Shown: positions 30,415 through 38,441 of the stretch, one piece after another
Position numbering within the stretch: position 1 is the stretch's first letter
Layout: each line of letters begins with the position of its first letter
Assembly (NCBI RefSeq): GCF_023016045.1
Contig: NZ_JALKAP010000007.1
Span: 62,001-126,000, forward strand
Source of the DNA: Marinobacter sp. S6332
GTDB taxonomy: Bacteria > Pseudomonadota > Gammaproteobacteria > Pseudomonadales > Oleiphilaceae
Direction: 5' to 3'
DNA length: 64,000 nt
Notes under the pieces: generated by a model
Database searches by the model: none
What the model saw: the letters and a program-made list of their open reading frames with translations, nothing else
What the model was told of the DNA's origin: nothing
Translations under genes and position numbers: made by a program

Positions 30415-31008
30415 ATGACGCAAACCCTTGAAGAGCTATCTTTTGAAGAACTAGTTCAACAGGTGCGAGCCTGCACGATTTGTGCGGAGGCTTTACCCTA
30501 TGGACCCAGGCCTGTGGTGCAGCTATCACCGGGCTCTCGTATTCTGGTGGTGGGTCAGGCACCGGGTAGGCGTGTTCATGAAACCGGGTTGCCGTTCAAT
30601 GACCCCAGTGGAGACCGCCTTCGGCAATGGATGGGTATAACACGAGAGGCGTTTTATGACGACCAGAAGCTGGCCATTTTGCCCATGGGTTTTTGCTACC
30701 CGGGCACAGGCAAATCCGGTGATTTACCGCCCAGGCCGGAGTGTGCCCCGGCTTGGCGTAACGCTTTGCTGCAGCGATTACCCAATATAGGGCTGACACT
30801 GGTGATTGGCCAGTATGCTCATGCCTGGCATCTTTCAGGCGCAAAAAAATCCGTTACTGAAAACGTCCAGAACTGGCGACAATACTGGCCAGATGTACTG
30901 CCTATGCCTCACCCGAGCCCGCGTAACAACCTTTGGCTGCGCCGGAATCCTTGGTTTGAAAAAGAGGTGATTCCGACACTTCAGGAACAGATTGCGTCGT
31001 TGCTATAA
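30415..31008 (+). CDS. Uracil-DNA glycosylase-like Fe-S protein
   Basis: Predicted DNA-repair glycosylase of the UDG superfamily. It has 197 residues from the ATG at 30415; the frame is open to a TTG at 30355, so the start is unsure. Four cysteines are placed like the 4Fe-4S ligands of family 4 UDGs: CTIC near residue 17, then FCYPG and PECAPAW 16 residues apart near residues 100-120. The active-site loop GQAPGRRVHETGLPFNDPSG corresponds to the GEAPG...G.PF motif, and HPSPRN near the end matches the UDG leucine-loop region. The 3' end overlaps the 3' end of glpD on the opposite strand by 107 bases. Confidence 0.8.
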   Translation: MTQTLEELSFEELVQQVRACTICAEALPYGPRPVVQLSPGSRILVVGQAPGRRVHETGLPFNDPSGDRLRQWMGITREAFYDDQKLAILPMGFCYPGTGKSGDLPPRPECAPAWRNALLQRLPNIGLTLVIGQYAHAWHLSGAKKSVTENVQNWRQYWPDVLPMPHPSPRNNLWLRRNPWFEKEVIPTLQEQIASLL

Positions 31009-32494
31009 CTTTGCTTCCAAGGTAGGTGTCAAGCGCATCGACATCGCTGGCAGATGCATAGAGCCCCTGTTTGGTTCTACGCCAGAGTATATCCTCTGAG
31101 GTCATAGCCCACTCGTTTTCCACAAGATGCTGAACCTCTTTCTCATAAAGCGTACCAGCGAAAAGCTCACCTAGGTCGGCTATTGAGGTGCAGCCCTGCA
31201 AAATGTCCCGGGAAGTCGTGCCGTAGGTTCGCACATAACGGCTTAGAACAGCCTCGGGTAACCAAGGAAACTCCTGTTGAAGCGCCGCAGTGAGGTTGTC
31301 TTGATTATCGAAATCGCCACCGGGCAAAATAGCGGTTTTCGTCCAATAGCCACCAGCCTCCGGAAAAAAGTGGCAGAGTTTGTTAGTTGCTGCCTCTGCA
31401 AGCTTCCGGTAAGTGGTGATTTTCCCTCCAAACACAGAAATCAGGGGTGCTTTGCCTTTCTCTTGGTTAACTTCAAAAGAGTAGTCCCGGGATGCTTTCT
31501 GCGCGTTTTCCTCTTCGCCATCCATTAGGGGTCTCACACCGGAGTAGGACCAAACCACGTCGGAGGGCCTCAGTTGACGAACGAAATGGGCATTTACAAT
31601 ATCCAGAAGGTAGTCTGTTTCTTCCGGTGAAATCTTCGCTTCCTTGGGGTCACCTTCGTACTCAACATCTGTAGTTCCCACCAGAGAGAAGTGATCCTCG
31701 TAAGGAATTACGAACACAATACGTTCGTCTTCGTTTTGCAGAATATAGGCTTCCTGCTCACTATTGAGCCGGGGCACAACAATATGACTGCCTTTGACCA
31801 TGCGGATCATCTTGGGCGCAGGCATGGAGAGAGTTTCACCAAATAGCTTGCTCACCCAAGGGCCGGATGCATTAACAATAACCTTGGCCGAGACAGTTTT
31901 CTCTTCCGCGCTCACCGTATTGCGCAGCGTGATCTTCCAGTTTTCGTCCCCTCGCTCAGCATGAACACACTTGGTTCTTGTCATGATAGTTGCGCCGCAT
32001 TGCTGAGCTTTCTTGGCGGTTAGTACAACCAGTCTGGCATCATCAACCCAGCCATCGGAATACTCAAAGCCTTTGGTAATATCGGGCTTTAGCGGACCTG
32101 ATCCATCAAAACGGATCGACCGCGATCCGGGAAGGATTTCACGCTTTGCAAGATGATCGTATAGAAACAAGCCTGTACGTATCATCCAGGCTGGCCGCAG
32201 GTGGGGACGGTGAGGCAGGCGAAAGCGCATTGGCCACATGATATGGGGTGAGTTTCTCAACAGAGACTCACGTTCAGCCAAAGCTTTTTGCACAAGCCGA
32301 AACTCGTAGTGCTCGAGATAGCGTAGCCCACCGTGAATGAGCTTACTGCTGTTCGACGAAGTCGCGGAGGCCAAATCGTTCATTTCACAAAGCAGTACCT
32401 TGAGGCCACGACCTGCGGCATCCATCGCTATACCTGTTCCATTGACGCCGCCCCCAACGATGACAACGTCATACTGTTCATGCCCCATAGTCAT
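30902..32494 (-). CDS. glpD: Aerobic glycerol-3-phosphate dehydrogenase
   Basis: Membrane-associated FAD enzyme that oxidises glycerol-3-phosphate to dihydroxyacetone phosphate and passes electrons to ubiquinone. It has 530 residues; E. coli has 501. The FAD motif VVIVGGGVNGTGIAMDAAGRG lies at about residues 10-30 (quoted piece: GGGVNGTGIA), followed by SSNSSKLIHGGLRYLE near 48-63. The last roughly 35 residues extend past the conserved EDILWRRTKQGL region and are antisense to the conserved C-terminus of the UDG-like gene. The ribosome site AGGAG is ten bases upstream. Paired GlpR-like half-sites lie upstream. Confidence 0.95.
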   Translation of the reverse strand: MTMGHEQYDVVIVGGGVNGTGIAMDAAGRGLKVLLCEMNDLASATSSNSSKLIHGGLRYLEHYEFRLVQKALAERESLLRNSPHIMWPMRFRLPHRPHLRPAWMIRTGLFLYDHLAKREILPGSRSIRFDGSGPLKPDITKGFEYSDGWVDDARLVVLTAKKAQQCGATIMTRTKCVHAERGDENWKITLRNTVSAEEKTVSAKVIVNASGPWVSKLFGETLSMPAPKMIRMVKGSHIVVPRLNSEQEAYILQNEDERIVFVIPYEDHFSLVGTTDVEYEGDPKEAKISPEETDYLLDIVNAHFVRQLRPSDVVWSYSGVRPLMDGEEENAQKASRDYSFEVNQEKGKAPLISVFGGKITTYRKLAEAATNKLCHFFPEAGGYWTKTAILPGGDFDNQDNLTAALQQEFPWLPEAVLSRYVRTYGTTSRDILQGCTSIADLGELFAGTLYEKEVQHLVENEWAMTSEDILWRRTKQGLYASASDVDALDTYLGSKVIATTQSVPEVSESPLFQTKDSGAAKGCYAGSGEA

Positions 32495-32542
32495 TGCTGG
32501 TCATCTCCTGCTGCCAAACGAAAGGCATCTTTTTGAAGTGAA

Positions 32543-32572
32543 ATGTTCGATATTAAAATGCGTTATCGAACA
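32543..32572. promoter_or_regulatory. Paired GlpR-like half-operators between glpD and glpR
   Basis: ATGTTCGATA (32543-32552) and TATCGAACA (32564-32572) are inverted repeats that match the halves of the E. coli GlpR operator (ATGTTCG...CGAACAT). Here they are spread apart so that the centres are about 20-21 bases, or two helical turns, apart. They lie about 50-80 bases upstream of glpD. Confidence 0.6.
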
Positions 32573-32685
32573 GTATGCGAAAGACGCAGATATTCGTAAA
32601 GGAAAATTTAGAAAATAAACGAAGATTTAAGCGTGAAGCAATAGATGGCAAGCTGCCTAAACATCTCCTGTATCTGTCGGGCTGG

Positions 32686-33444
32686 TTAAACGAGGTGAAG
32701 CTTGATCCCTTGCTCGTTCAGAAGCTGGGATATTTCAGCGGGGGGCTGTTGGTCGGTAAATACATGATCGGCTTGAGTAATATTGCCTAGCCTTACCATT
32801 GCATTGCGGCCAAATTTCGAGTGGTCTGCAGCGAGCAGTACTTGGCTTGAGTTGGCAATAATGGCCTGTGCGACACGGACTTCCCGGTAATCGAAGTCTA
32901 GTAGAGAGCCGTCATTGTGAATGCCGCTGATTCCGATAATGCCAAAATCCATCTTGAACTGGTTGATAAAGTCCCGCGTGGCTTCGCCTACAATGCCGCC
33001 GTCACGACTGCGCACTTCGCCACCCGCGATAATTACGTGGAAGTCCTCTTTTGCGGAGAGGATGGAGGCAACATGAAGATTGTTGGTTACCACCTGCAAG
33101 TTATTTTTTTCCAGCAGGGCTTTAGCGATGGTTTCAGTAGTGGTACCAATATTGATGAACATTGAGGAATTGTCTGGTATGAGTGCGATCATGGCAGAGG
33201 CAATGCGTTCTTTTGCCTCCAAGTCCATGATTTTTCTCGCCTGATAGGCAGTGTTCACGGTGCTCGAGTCGATTCCGGCGCCGCCATGGTGACGTCGGAG
33301 CTTCTTCTCTTTTGCGAGTTCGTTCAAGTCTCTGCGGATGGTTTGAGGCGTTACTTTGAATTGCTCTACTAGCTGCTCGGTTGTCACAAAACCGTTTTGC
33401 TGGATCAGCTCCATAATCAGATCCTGTCGCCGCCGCTGCGCCAT
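32686..33444 (-). CDS. glpR: Glycerol-3-phosphate regulon repressor (DeoR family)
   Basis: DeoR-type repressor expected to be released by glycerol-3-phosphate. It has 252 residues, exactly the E. coli GlpR length, from the ATG at 33444, which has a GGAGG site eight bases upstream; the frame is open five codons further but without a better site. The helix-turn-helix is GFVTTEQLVEQFKVTPQTIRRDLNEL (about 18-43), ending in the DeoR signature RRHHGG. The sugar-phosphate sensing domain includes MFINIGTTTETIAKAL near residue 95. It sits between glpD and the divergent glpK. Confidence 0.92.
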   Translation of the reverse strand: MAQRRRQDLIMELIQQNGFVTTEQLVEQFKVTPQTIRRDLNELAKEKKLRRHHGGAGIDSSTVNTAYQARKIMDLEAKERIASAMIALIPDNSSMFINIGTTTETIAKALLEKNNLQVVTNNLHVASILSAKEDFHVIIAGGEVRSRDGGIVGEATRDFINQFKMDFGIIGISGIHNDGSLLDFDYREVRVAQAIIANSSQVLLAADHSKFGRNAMVRLGNITQADHVFTDQQPPAEISQLLNEQGIKLHLV

Positions 33445-33502
33445 TAAACTAACCTCCACTCTGTCGCTTTTCTTATTCGAAATAATGAGCGTTTGTAAAC
33501 TC

Positions 33503-33511
33503 TGCTAGAAT
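33503..33511 (+). promoter_or_regulatory. Candidate extended -10 promoter of glpK
   Basis: TGCTAGAAT (33503-33511) is an extended -10 element 143 bases upstream of glpK, in the glpR/glpK divergent region. No good -35 is present, as is common with extended -10 promoters. A TTATTCGAAATAA sequence lies just upstream and a lone CGAACA half-site lies at 33623-33628. Confidence 0.4.
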
Positions 33512-33654
33512 AAAGTTTAGTCTTTTTGGCGTTTTTTTACAGCCTTTTGAGAGGCTTATCTGCTCGGTAGCTGGCGCGGTTTGCAAAACTTCTTGGCATT
33601 CATATTCAAAAAGGCAAAAATGCGAACAAATAAGAAAGCGAGGACGAAAACGAA

Positions 33655-35127
33655 ATGAGCCAGTACCTACTGTCCATTGATCAGGGAACAACGAGCTCTC
33701 GAGCCATACTTTTTGACTTGAGAGGGAATATACACGCCGTTCGCCAGCAGGAGTTTCCCCAGCATTTTCCAGATAGCGGATGGGTGGAGCACAATCCTGA
33801 TGACATTTGGTCCTCTGTAAAGCAAACCTGCAACGACCTTATGTCGGAAGAGTGCGGTGAGGGCGATGAAGTGGTTGCTGTCGGTATTACCAACCAGCGG
33901 GAAACCACTATCGTCTGGGACAGGAAGACAGGTAAGCCGGTTTATAACGCAATTGTTTGGCAAGATCGACGAACAGCCTCATATTGCAGATCACTCAAGA
34001 GCGCGAGCCACGAGCCGGGCGTTCATAGCAAAACCGGTTTGTTAATTGATCCCTACTTTTCGGCCACTAAAATCCGCTGGATTCTAGACAATGTTCCGGG
34101 GGCTCGTGAACGCGCGGAACGTGGAGAATTGGCATTCGGAACAGTCGACTGCTTTCTGCTGTGGCATCTGACCGGTGGGCGCGAGCACAAAACCGACGCC
34201 ACCAATGCAAGCCGAACCTTGCTTTTTAATATCCATACCCAGCAATGGGATCCAGAGCTGCTCGAATTATTCAATATACCAGAATCGCTGCTGCCAGAGG
34301 TGATGGACTCGGCCGATGATTTTGGGGAAATTGTGGATGGCGGGGCGCTTAACGGGGTACCTGTACTTGGGGTGGCAGGCGACCAGCAGGCCGCTCTGTT
34401 TGGTCAGACCTGTTTCGACGTTGGCATGGCGAAAAGCACCTACGGCACCGGGTGCTTTCTGATGCTTAATACCGGCGATAAGGCACTGAAATCTGAACAC
34501 AGGCTCCTAACCACCGTAGCCTACCGCCTAAACGGTAAGCCCACTTACGCTATGGAAGGCAGTATTTTTGTAGCCGGCGCGGCGATTCAATGGTTACGGG
34601 ATGGCCTTCAGCTCATTCAAAACGCCTGTGATACAGAACCTTTGGCAGAGGGCACGCCAGTGGATCACGGTGTTTATTTGGTTCCGGCTTTTACCGGTTT
34701 GGGTGCGCCCTACTGGGACCCAGACGCACGCGGCGCCATTTTTGGCTTAACCAGAGATACTGGCATCAAGGAAATCGTCACTGCGGGTTTGCAGTCTGTG
34801 TGCTACCAAACCAAAGATCTACAAAAGGCCATGGAAAAAGATGGTATGCGGCCAATCAACCTGCGAGTTGATGGCGGCATGGTAACGAACAACTGGGTTT
34901 TGCAGTTCCTTGCGGATATTTTAGGTGCGAGGGTTGATCGGCCGTCAGTGGTAGAAACAACGGCTTTAGGGGTGGCTTATTTGGCTGGGCTTAAAGCAGG
35001 CGTTTACAAGTCGCTGGATGAACTCGCCAGTTTGTGGCGATGTGATCGGAGCTTTGAACCGATCATGACAAAGGAGAAACGCGACGCTTTGTATGAGGGC
35101 TGGATTAAAGCTGTCCATAAACTCTAA
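33655..35127 (+). CDS. glpK: Glycerol kinase
   Basis: Phosphorylates glycerol to glycerol-3-phosphate, trapping it in the cell and supplying GlpD and the GlpR ligand. It has 490 residues (E. coli 502). The FGGY-family N-terminus [15 protein letters not shown] (residues 6-20), [17 protein letters not shown] near residues 80-96, and the C-terminal [19 protein letters not shown] near residue 400 are all present. No glpF facilitator gene accompanies it; the ABC importer next door probably provides its substrate. Confidence 0.97.
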   Translation: MSQYLLSIDQGTTSSRAILFDLRGNIHAVRQQEFPQHFPDSGWVEHNPDDIWSSVKQTCNDLMSEECGEGDEVVAVGITNQRETTIVWDRKTGKPVYNAIVWQDRRTASYCRSLKSASHEPGVHSKTGLLIDPYFSATKIRWILDNVPGARERAERGELAFGTVDCFLLWHLTGGREHKTDATNASRTLLFNIHTQQWDPELLELFNIPESLLPEVMDSADDFGEIVDGGALNGVPVLGVAGDQQAALFGQTCFDVGMAKSTYGTGCFLMLNTGDKALKSEHRLLTTVAYRLNGKPTYAMEGSIFVAGAAIQWLRDGLQLIQNACDTEPLAEGTPVDHGVYLVPAFTGLGAPYWDPDARGAIFGLTRDTGIKEIVTAGLQSVCYQTKDLQKAMEKDGMRPINLRVDGGMVTNNWVLQFLADILGARVDRPSVVETTALGVAYLAGLKAGVYKSLDELASLWRCDRSFEPIMTKEKRDALYEGWIKAVHKL

Positions 35128-35151
35128 GCCGGGCTTGTGATGGGGTGGGGG

Positions 35152-37056
35152 TTAACGAACCCCCAGTTCCCGGAGTCGCTTGTATAGCGTATTTCGGCTG
35201 ATGGATAACTCTCTAGCCGCGCTTGATACGTTGCCTTTGCACTTATGATAGACCTGTAAGGTTAGAGCGTTGCTGTGTTGATCCCCGTTTTCCTGTCGAT
35301 GTCCTGTTGGGGTTTTGGGATTTTGAGTAGAAGCAACAGGAAGCTCGTTAGTTTCCGTTTGGGTGGATGGGGTAGTGGTGTCAAATTCCGCCAGAAAATC
35401 CGCAGGCAAGTGCCAGATCTGCACATCGTCGCCGTCGGCAATAGCGATAGCCACCCTCAAAACATTGGTCAACTGGCGGATGTTGCCTGGCCAGAGGTGA
35501 TTTTCCAAAGCTGATAATACTCTCGGAGTTAGAGATTCACTCTGCACCGGATCACGATGCTGCCTGTAGATATGCTGAATCAGGTTGCGTTTGTCTGTGC
35601 GGTTCCGCAGCGCCGGCAGCTCAACACATAGCCCGTTAATTCGGTAATAAAGGTCTGCACGAAACTGGCCCGATTCAATGCTGGACAGCGGCGAGCGGTT
35701 GGTGGCGGTGATAAGCAGGATATCCACAGGGATGCTCTCCGTGGCACCAACCGGTGTCACCACACGCTCCTGCAGCACACGAAGAAGTCTTGACTGGGCG
35801 GATAGGGGCATCTCGCCAATCTCATCAAGAAATAGAATGCCTTTGTGCGCCTTGCGGATGAAACCGAGGGAGCCTTGCGCCCGGGCGCCTGTAAAAGCCC
35901 CGGCTTCATAGCCGAATAGCTCCGATTCCACTAACTCTGGTGGGATAGCGGCGCAGTTCACTGCAACCAAAGGCTGGTCTCTGCGGTGTGTTGCCTTGTG
36001 CAGAGCATTTACCAAAACCTCTTTGCCAACACCGGTCTCCCCGGTTATCAAAATTGGCACGCCCCGTTCGAGGACTTTCAAGCTTTGCTCGGCACAGCGA
36101 CGTACTGATACATCACCGTATTCGAGGCCAGAAAAGCTGGCCGGCTTGCTCCGGAGGTCTGGTTTCTGAGTGCCTCGTCCAGCCTCCAAGGGCATTGTTT
36201 CAACTGGGGAAGGCCGCTTCACACGGGCGCTTAGCCTCACCTTGCCTTTGGTCATTAGTTGAAGTGGCGAATGTTCCGGATACCCGAGAATATCGTTGCG
36301 GTGAGTGGTGAAGAGGTCATCAAGCCAGACGTCTGTGGTTTGCGTGCCTAGAAGTTGATCCGCACGCTGATTGCTGGCAACAACCTTGCCCGACTCATCG
36401 CATATAAGAATGCCTGACCAGGGGCTGTCAAAGTTGTCGGCAGTTGTGTTTAGCGTAATCTGAAAGTAGTCCGCCTCAAACTGCCGGTTTAATAGGCGGT
36501 TTTCAACCGACTGGGCAAGCAATTTTACCATGCCAAGGGTATGGGCTTGCGGTAGGTAGGCATCACTGAAAACGCTCAACACACCGGTAAGCTGTTTTCG
36601 GGTGTCAAAAATAGGAGCAGCAGAGCCAATAATGCTTCGGTGGAATTTAAGAAAGTGCTCGTTTCTCTGGATCTGTATCGCTTTGCCGCTGGCAATGGCG
36701 GTTCCGATGGCGTTGGTGCCGCACTGTTGTTCCTGCCAGTTGGCACCTTCCTGAAAAAAGGGCCTGAGGCCGGACTCCGTAATGCGCTGGTCGCCCCAGA
36801 CTTTCAATACGGTGGCATGTTGGTTTGCCAGAAGGATTAAGCACCGGCTGCTGGAGAGCACATTGGCGTAATAGGGAACTACCTCCGCCTCTGTGCTGGA
36901 GACCAGTTCATTGTGTTGGCAGCTTAGGTCTTCCAGCCGCATATCACTGAATGCTGGTGGTGTGGGCTGGTGTTCCGGGTCAAGTCCCCACGCAATACAG
37001 CGCTCCCAAGATAACGCAATGTCATTTCGGTCATCCAAATGTTTGTTCTTCCGCAT
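35152..37056 (-). CDS. Sigma-54-dependent activator, AcoR-like (GAF / PAS / AAA+ / Fis)
   Basis: Enhancer-binding protein that would activate a sigma-54 promoter. It has 634 residues. The N-terminal GAF-like sensor (about 55-200) contains CGTNAIGTAIASGKAIQIQ, a hallmark of AcoR-type regulators. A PAS-like segment lies at about 212-262. The AAA+ domain has Walker A GETGVGKE (339-346), the sigma-54 contact loop GAFTGA (386-391) and Walker B with Asp411-Glu412. The Fis-type helix-turn-helix lies at about 600-630 (GNVSSAARELSISRNTLYKR). It is divergent from the ABC importer operon, which has a perfect-spacing sigma-54 promoter, so that operon is the probable target. The ligand, possibly glycerol or a related alcohol or ketone, is inference. 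Confidence 0.9.
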   Translation of the reverse strand: MRKNKHLDDRNDIALSWERCIAWGLDPEHQPTPPAFSDMRLEDLSCQHNELVSSTEAEVVPYYANVLSSSRCLILLANQHATVLKVWGDQRITESGLRPFFQEGANWQEQQCGTNAIGTAIASGKAIQIQRNEHFLKFHRSIIGSAAPIFDTRKQLTGVLSVFSDAYLPQAHTLGMVKLLAQSVENRLLNRQFEADYFQITLNTTADNFDSPWSGILICDESGKVVASNQRADQLLGTQTTDVWLDDLFTTHRNDILGYPEHSPLQLMTKGKVRLSARVKRPSPVETMPLEAGRGTQKPDLRSKPASFSGLEYGDVSVRRCAEQSLKVLERGVPILITGETGVGKEVLVNALHKATHRRDQPLVAVNCAAIPPELVESELFGYEAGAFTGARAQGSLGFIRKAHKGILFLDEIGEMPLSAQSRLLRVLQERVVTPVGATESIPVDILLITATNRSPLSSIESGQFRADLYYRINGLCVELPALRNRTDKRNLIQHIYRQHRDPVQSESLTPRVLSALENHLWPGNIRQLTNVLRVAIAIADGDDVQIWHLPADFLAEFDTTTPSTQTETNELPVASTQNPKTPTGHRQENGDQHSNALTLQVYHKCKGNVSSAARELSISRNTLYKRLRELGVR

Positions 37057-37093
37057 CAGGTTACTTCCCTGTGTTCATTTTCTTATCTGAAAC

Positions 37094-37163
37094 TGTTCAA
37101 TACTCTGTGCAAATAGTGTTTGCGTCAATGTTCAATTTGAACAAAGTAGTGTTAAACGAACAT
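37094..37163. promoter_or_regulatory. Upstream activator sites for the sigma-54 promoter
   Basis: A perfect inverted repeat TGTTCAA-T-TTGAACA sits at 37129-37143. A half-site TGTTCAA lies upstream at 37094 and CGAACAT lies downstream at 37157-37163. GCAAA-N5-TTTGC at 37109-37123 is a second inverted repeat. Position, 110-180 bases upstream of the promoter, suits an enhancer bound by the divergent activator; some half-sites also resemble GlpR sites. An IHF-like AATCAA at 37210 lies between enhancer and promoter. Confidence 0.6.
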
Positions 37164-37251
37164 TTGTGTTTTCGGTTTAGAAATGGGTCATTAATTAAAT
37201 TGCTTTTTAAATCAAAGATGTAGGGGTAAACACCTAGCCTCTATATGAGTT

Positions 37252-37266
37252 TGGTACGAGCTTTGC
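37252..37266 (+). promoter_or_regulatory. Sigma-54 promoter of the glycerol ABC importer operon
   Basis: TGGTACGAGCTTTGC matches the -24/-12 consensus TGGCACG-N4-TTGC, with GG at 37253-37254 and GC at 37265-37266 separated by exactly ten bases. Transcription would start near 37277, 70 bases before the first gene. Confidence 0.85.
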
Positions 37267-37346
37267 GTTCAAAAAATAGAAATTGAATTCCCGGGCGTTC
37301 GTTTTCGTACCCGGGCACGCTTCCATAAGAACAACAAGGAATGCAC

Positions 37347-38441
37347 ATGTCCCTAACGCTGGAGAACCTCTCCCGAACGGTTGACGGTATTGATTATGTT
37401 CGGGATGCCAACCTCACTTTTGAGGCGGGATCCTTCAATGTTCTGCTTGGCCGAACTTTGGCTGGTAAAACCTCGATGATGCGGCTGATGGCCGGCCTTG
37501 ATAAGCCGACGGAAGGTCGTGTGCTTCATAGAGGTGAAGATGTTACCGGGCAAAGCGTACAACGCCGGAACATTTCAATGATTTATCAGCAATTCATTAA
37601 CTACCCCACACTCACCGTTTACGAAAATATCGCCTCCCCACTGCGGTTGGCTAAGATGGCAAAATCCGAGATTGATCGCCGAGTCAAAGAAACGGCGTCA
37701 ATGCTACAGATTGAACCACTTCTCAAGCGCTACCCCCTTGAGTTATCCGGCGGCCAGCAGCAACGGACCGCTATGGCCCGCGCTCTGGTAAAAGATGCAA
37801 CTTTGGTGTTGTTCGACGAACCTCTGGTAAATCTGGATTACAAGTTGCGGGAAGAACTTCGCGCCGAACTAAGGGAGCTGTTTCGGGAGCGGCAGTGTAT
37901 TGCGGTGTACGCAACCACTGAAGCCAACGAAGCTTTGGCTCTGGGTGGCACAACCACCTTGTTACATGAAGGTCGAGTGGTTCAGACCGGGCCAGTTATG
38001 GATGTTTACCGTGCGCCGACGAACACTTTGGCTGCGCAGCTGTTCAGCGAACCACCGATGAACATGATCCGCGGGCGTGTGACGTCTACGGAAGTGACCT
38101 TCGATGAGTACTCTCATCACGCGTTGACTCAGGAACTGGAGAAACTAACGCCCGGCGATTATTGGTTTGGCATTCGCCCCAGCCATATTTCATTGGTGCC
38201 CACCAACGATGACGACCTAGAAATGTCCATGGAGGTCGCGCTGAGCGAAATCAGCGGTTCCGAGACCTTTATGCATGTTGAAAACAGTCACTTTGAGATG
38301 GTCATGCAACTGATGGGTGTTCACCAATACCACACAGGTGCTCCTGTAAAGGTCTACTTGCCCGTTAATAAACTCTTTGTTTTCGATAGCAGTGAGCAGT
38401 TGGTGCATACACCATCCCGGGTTTCAGGAGGCGCGCTCTAA
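37347..38441 (+). CDS. glpS: ABC importer ATPase, GlpS type (glycerol)
   Basis: One of two different ATPases driving a predicted glycerol importer. It has 364 residues from the ATG at 37347, chosen because AAGGA is six bases upstream; the ATG at 37341 would abut that site. Walker A GRTLAGKT (35-42), signature LSGGQ (133-137) and Walker B LVLFDE (153-158) are intact. At the H-loop, where ATPases of this class have YVTHD, the sequence is YATTE, so the catalytic His is Thr191. A C-terminal regulatory OB-like domain follows (about 235-364), as in MalK/UgpC. The stop overlaps the glpT start as TAATG. The family parallel is GlpS of the rhizobial GlpSTPQV glycerol transporter. Confidence 0.85.
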   Translation: MSLTLENLSRTVDGIDYVRDANLTFEAGSFNVLLGRTLAGKTSMMRLMAGLDKPTEGRVLHRGEDVTGQSVQRRNISMIYQQFINYPTLTVYENIASPLRLAKMAKSEIDRRVKETASMLQIEPLLKRYPLELSGGQQQRTAMARALVKDATLVLFDEPLVNLDYKLREELRAELRELFRERQCIAVYATTEANEALALGGTTTLLHEGRVVQTGPVMDVYRAPTNTLAAQLFSEPPMNMIRGRVTSTEVTFDEYSHHALTQELEKLTPGDYWFGIRPSHISLVPTNDDDLEMSMEVALSEISGSETFMHVENSHFEMVMQLMGVHQYHTGAPVKVYLPVNKLFVFDSSEQLVHTPSRVSGGAL

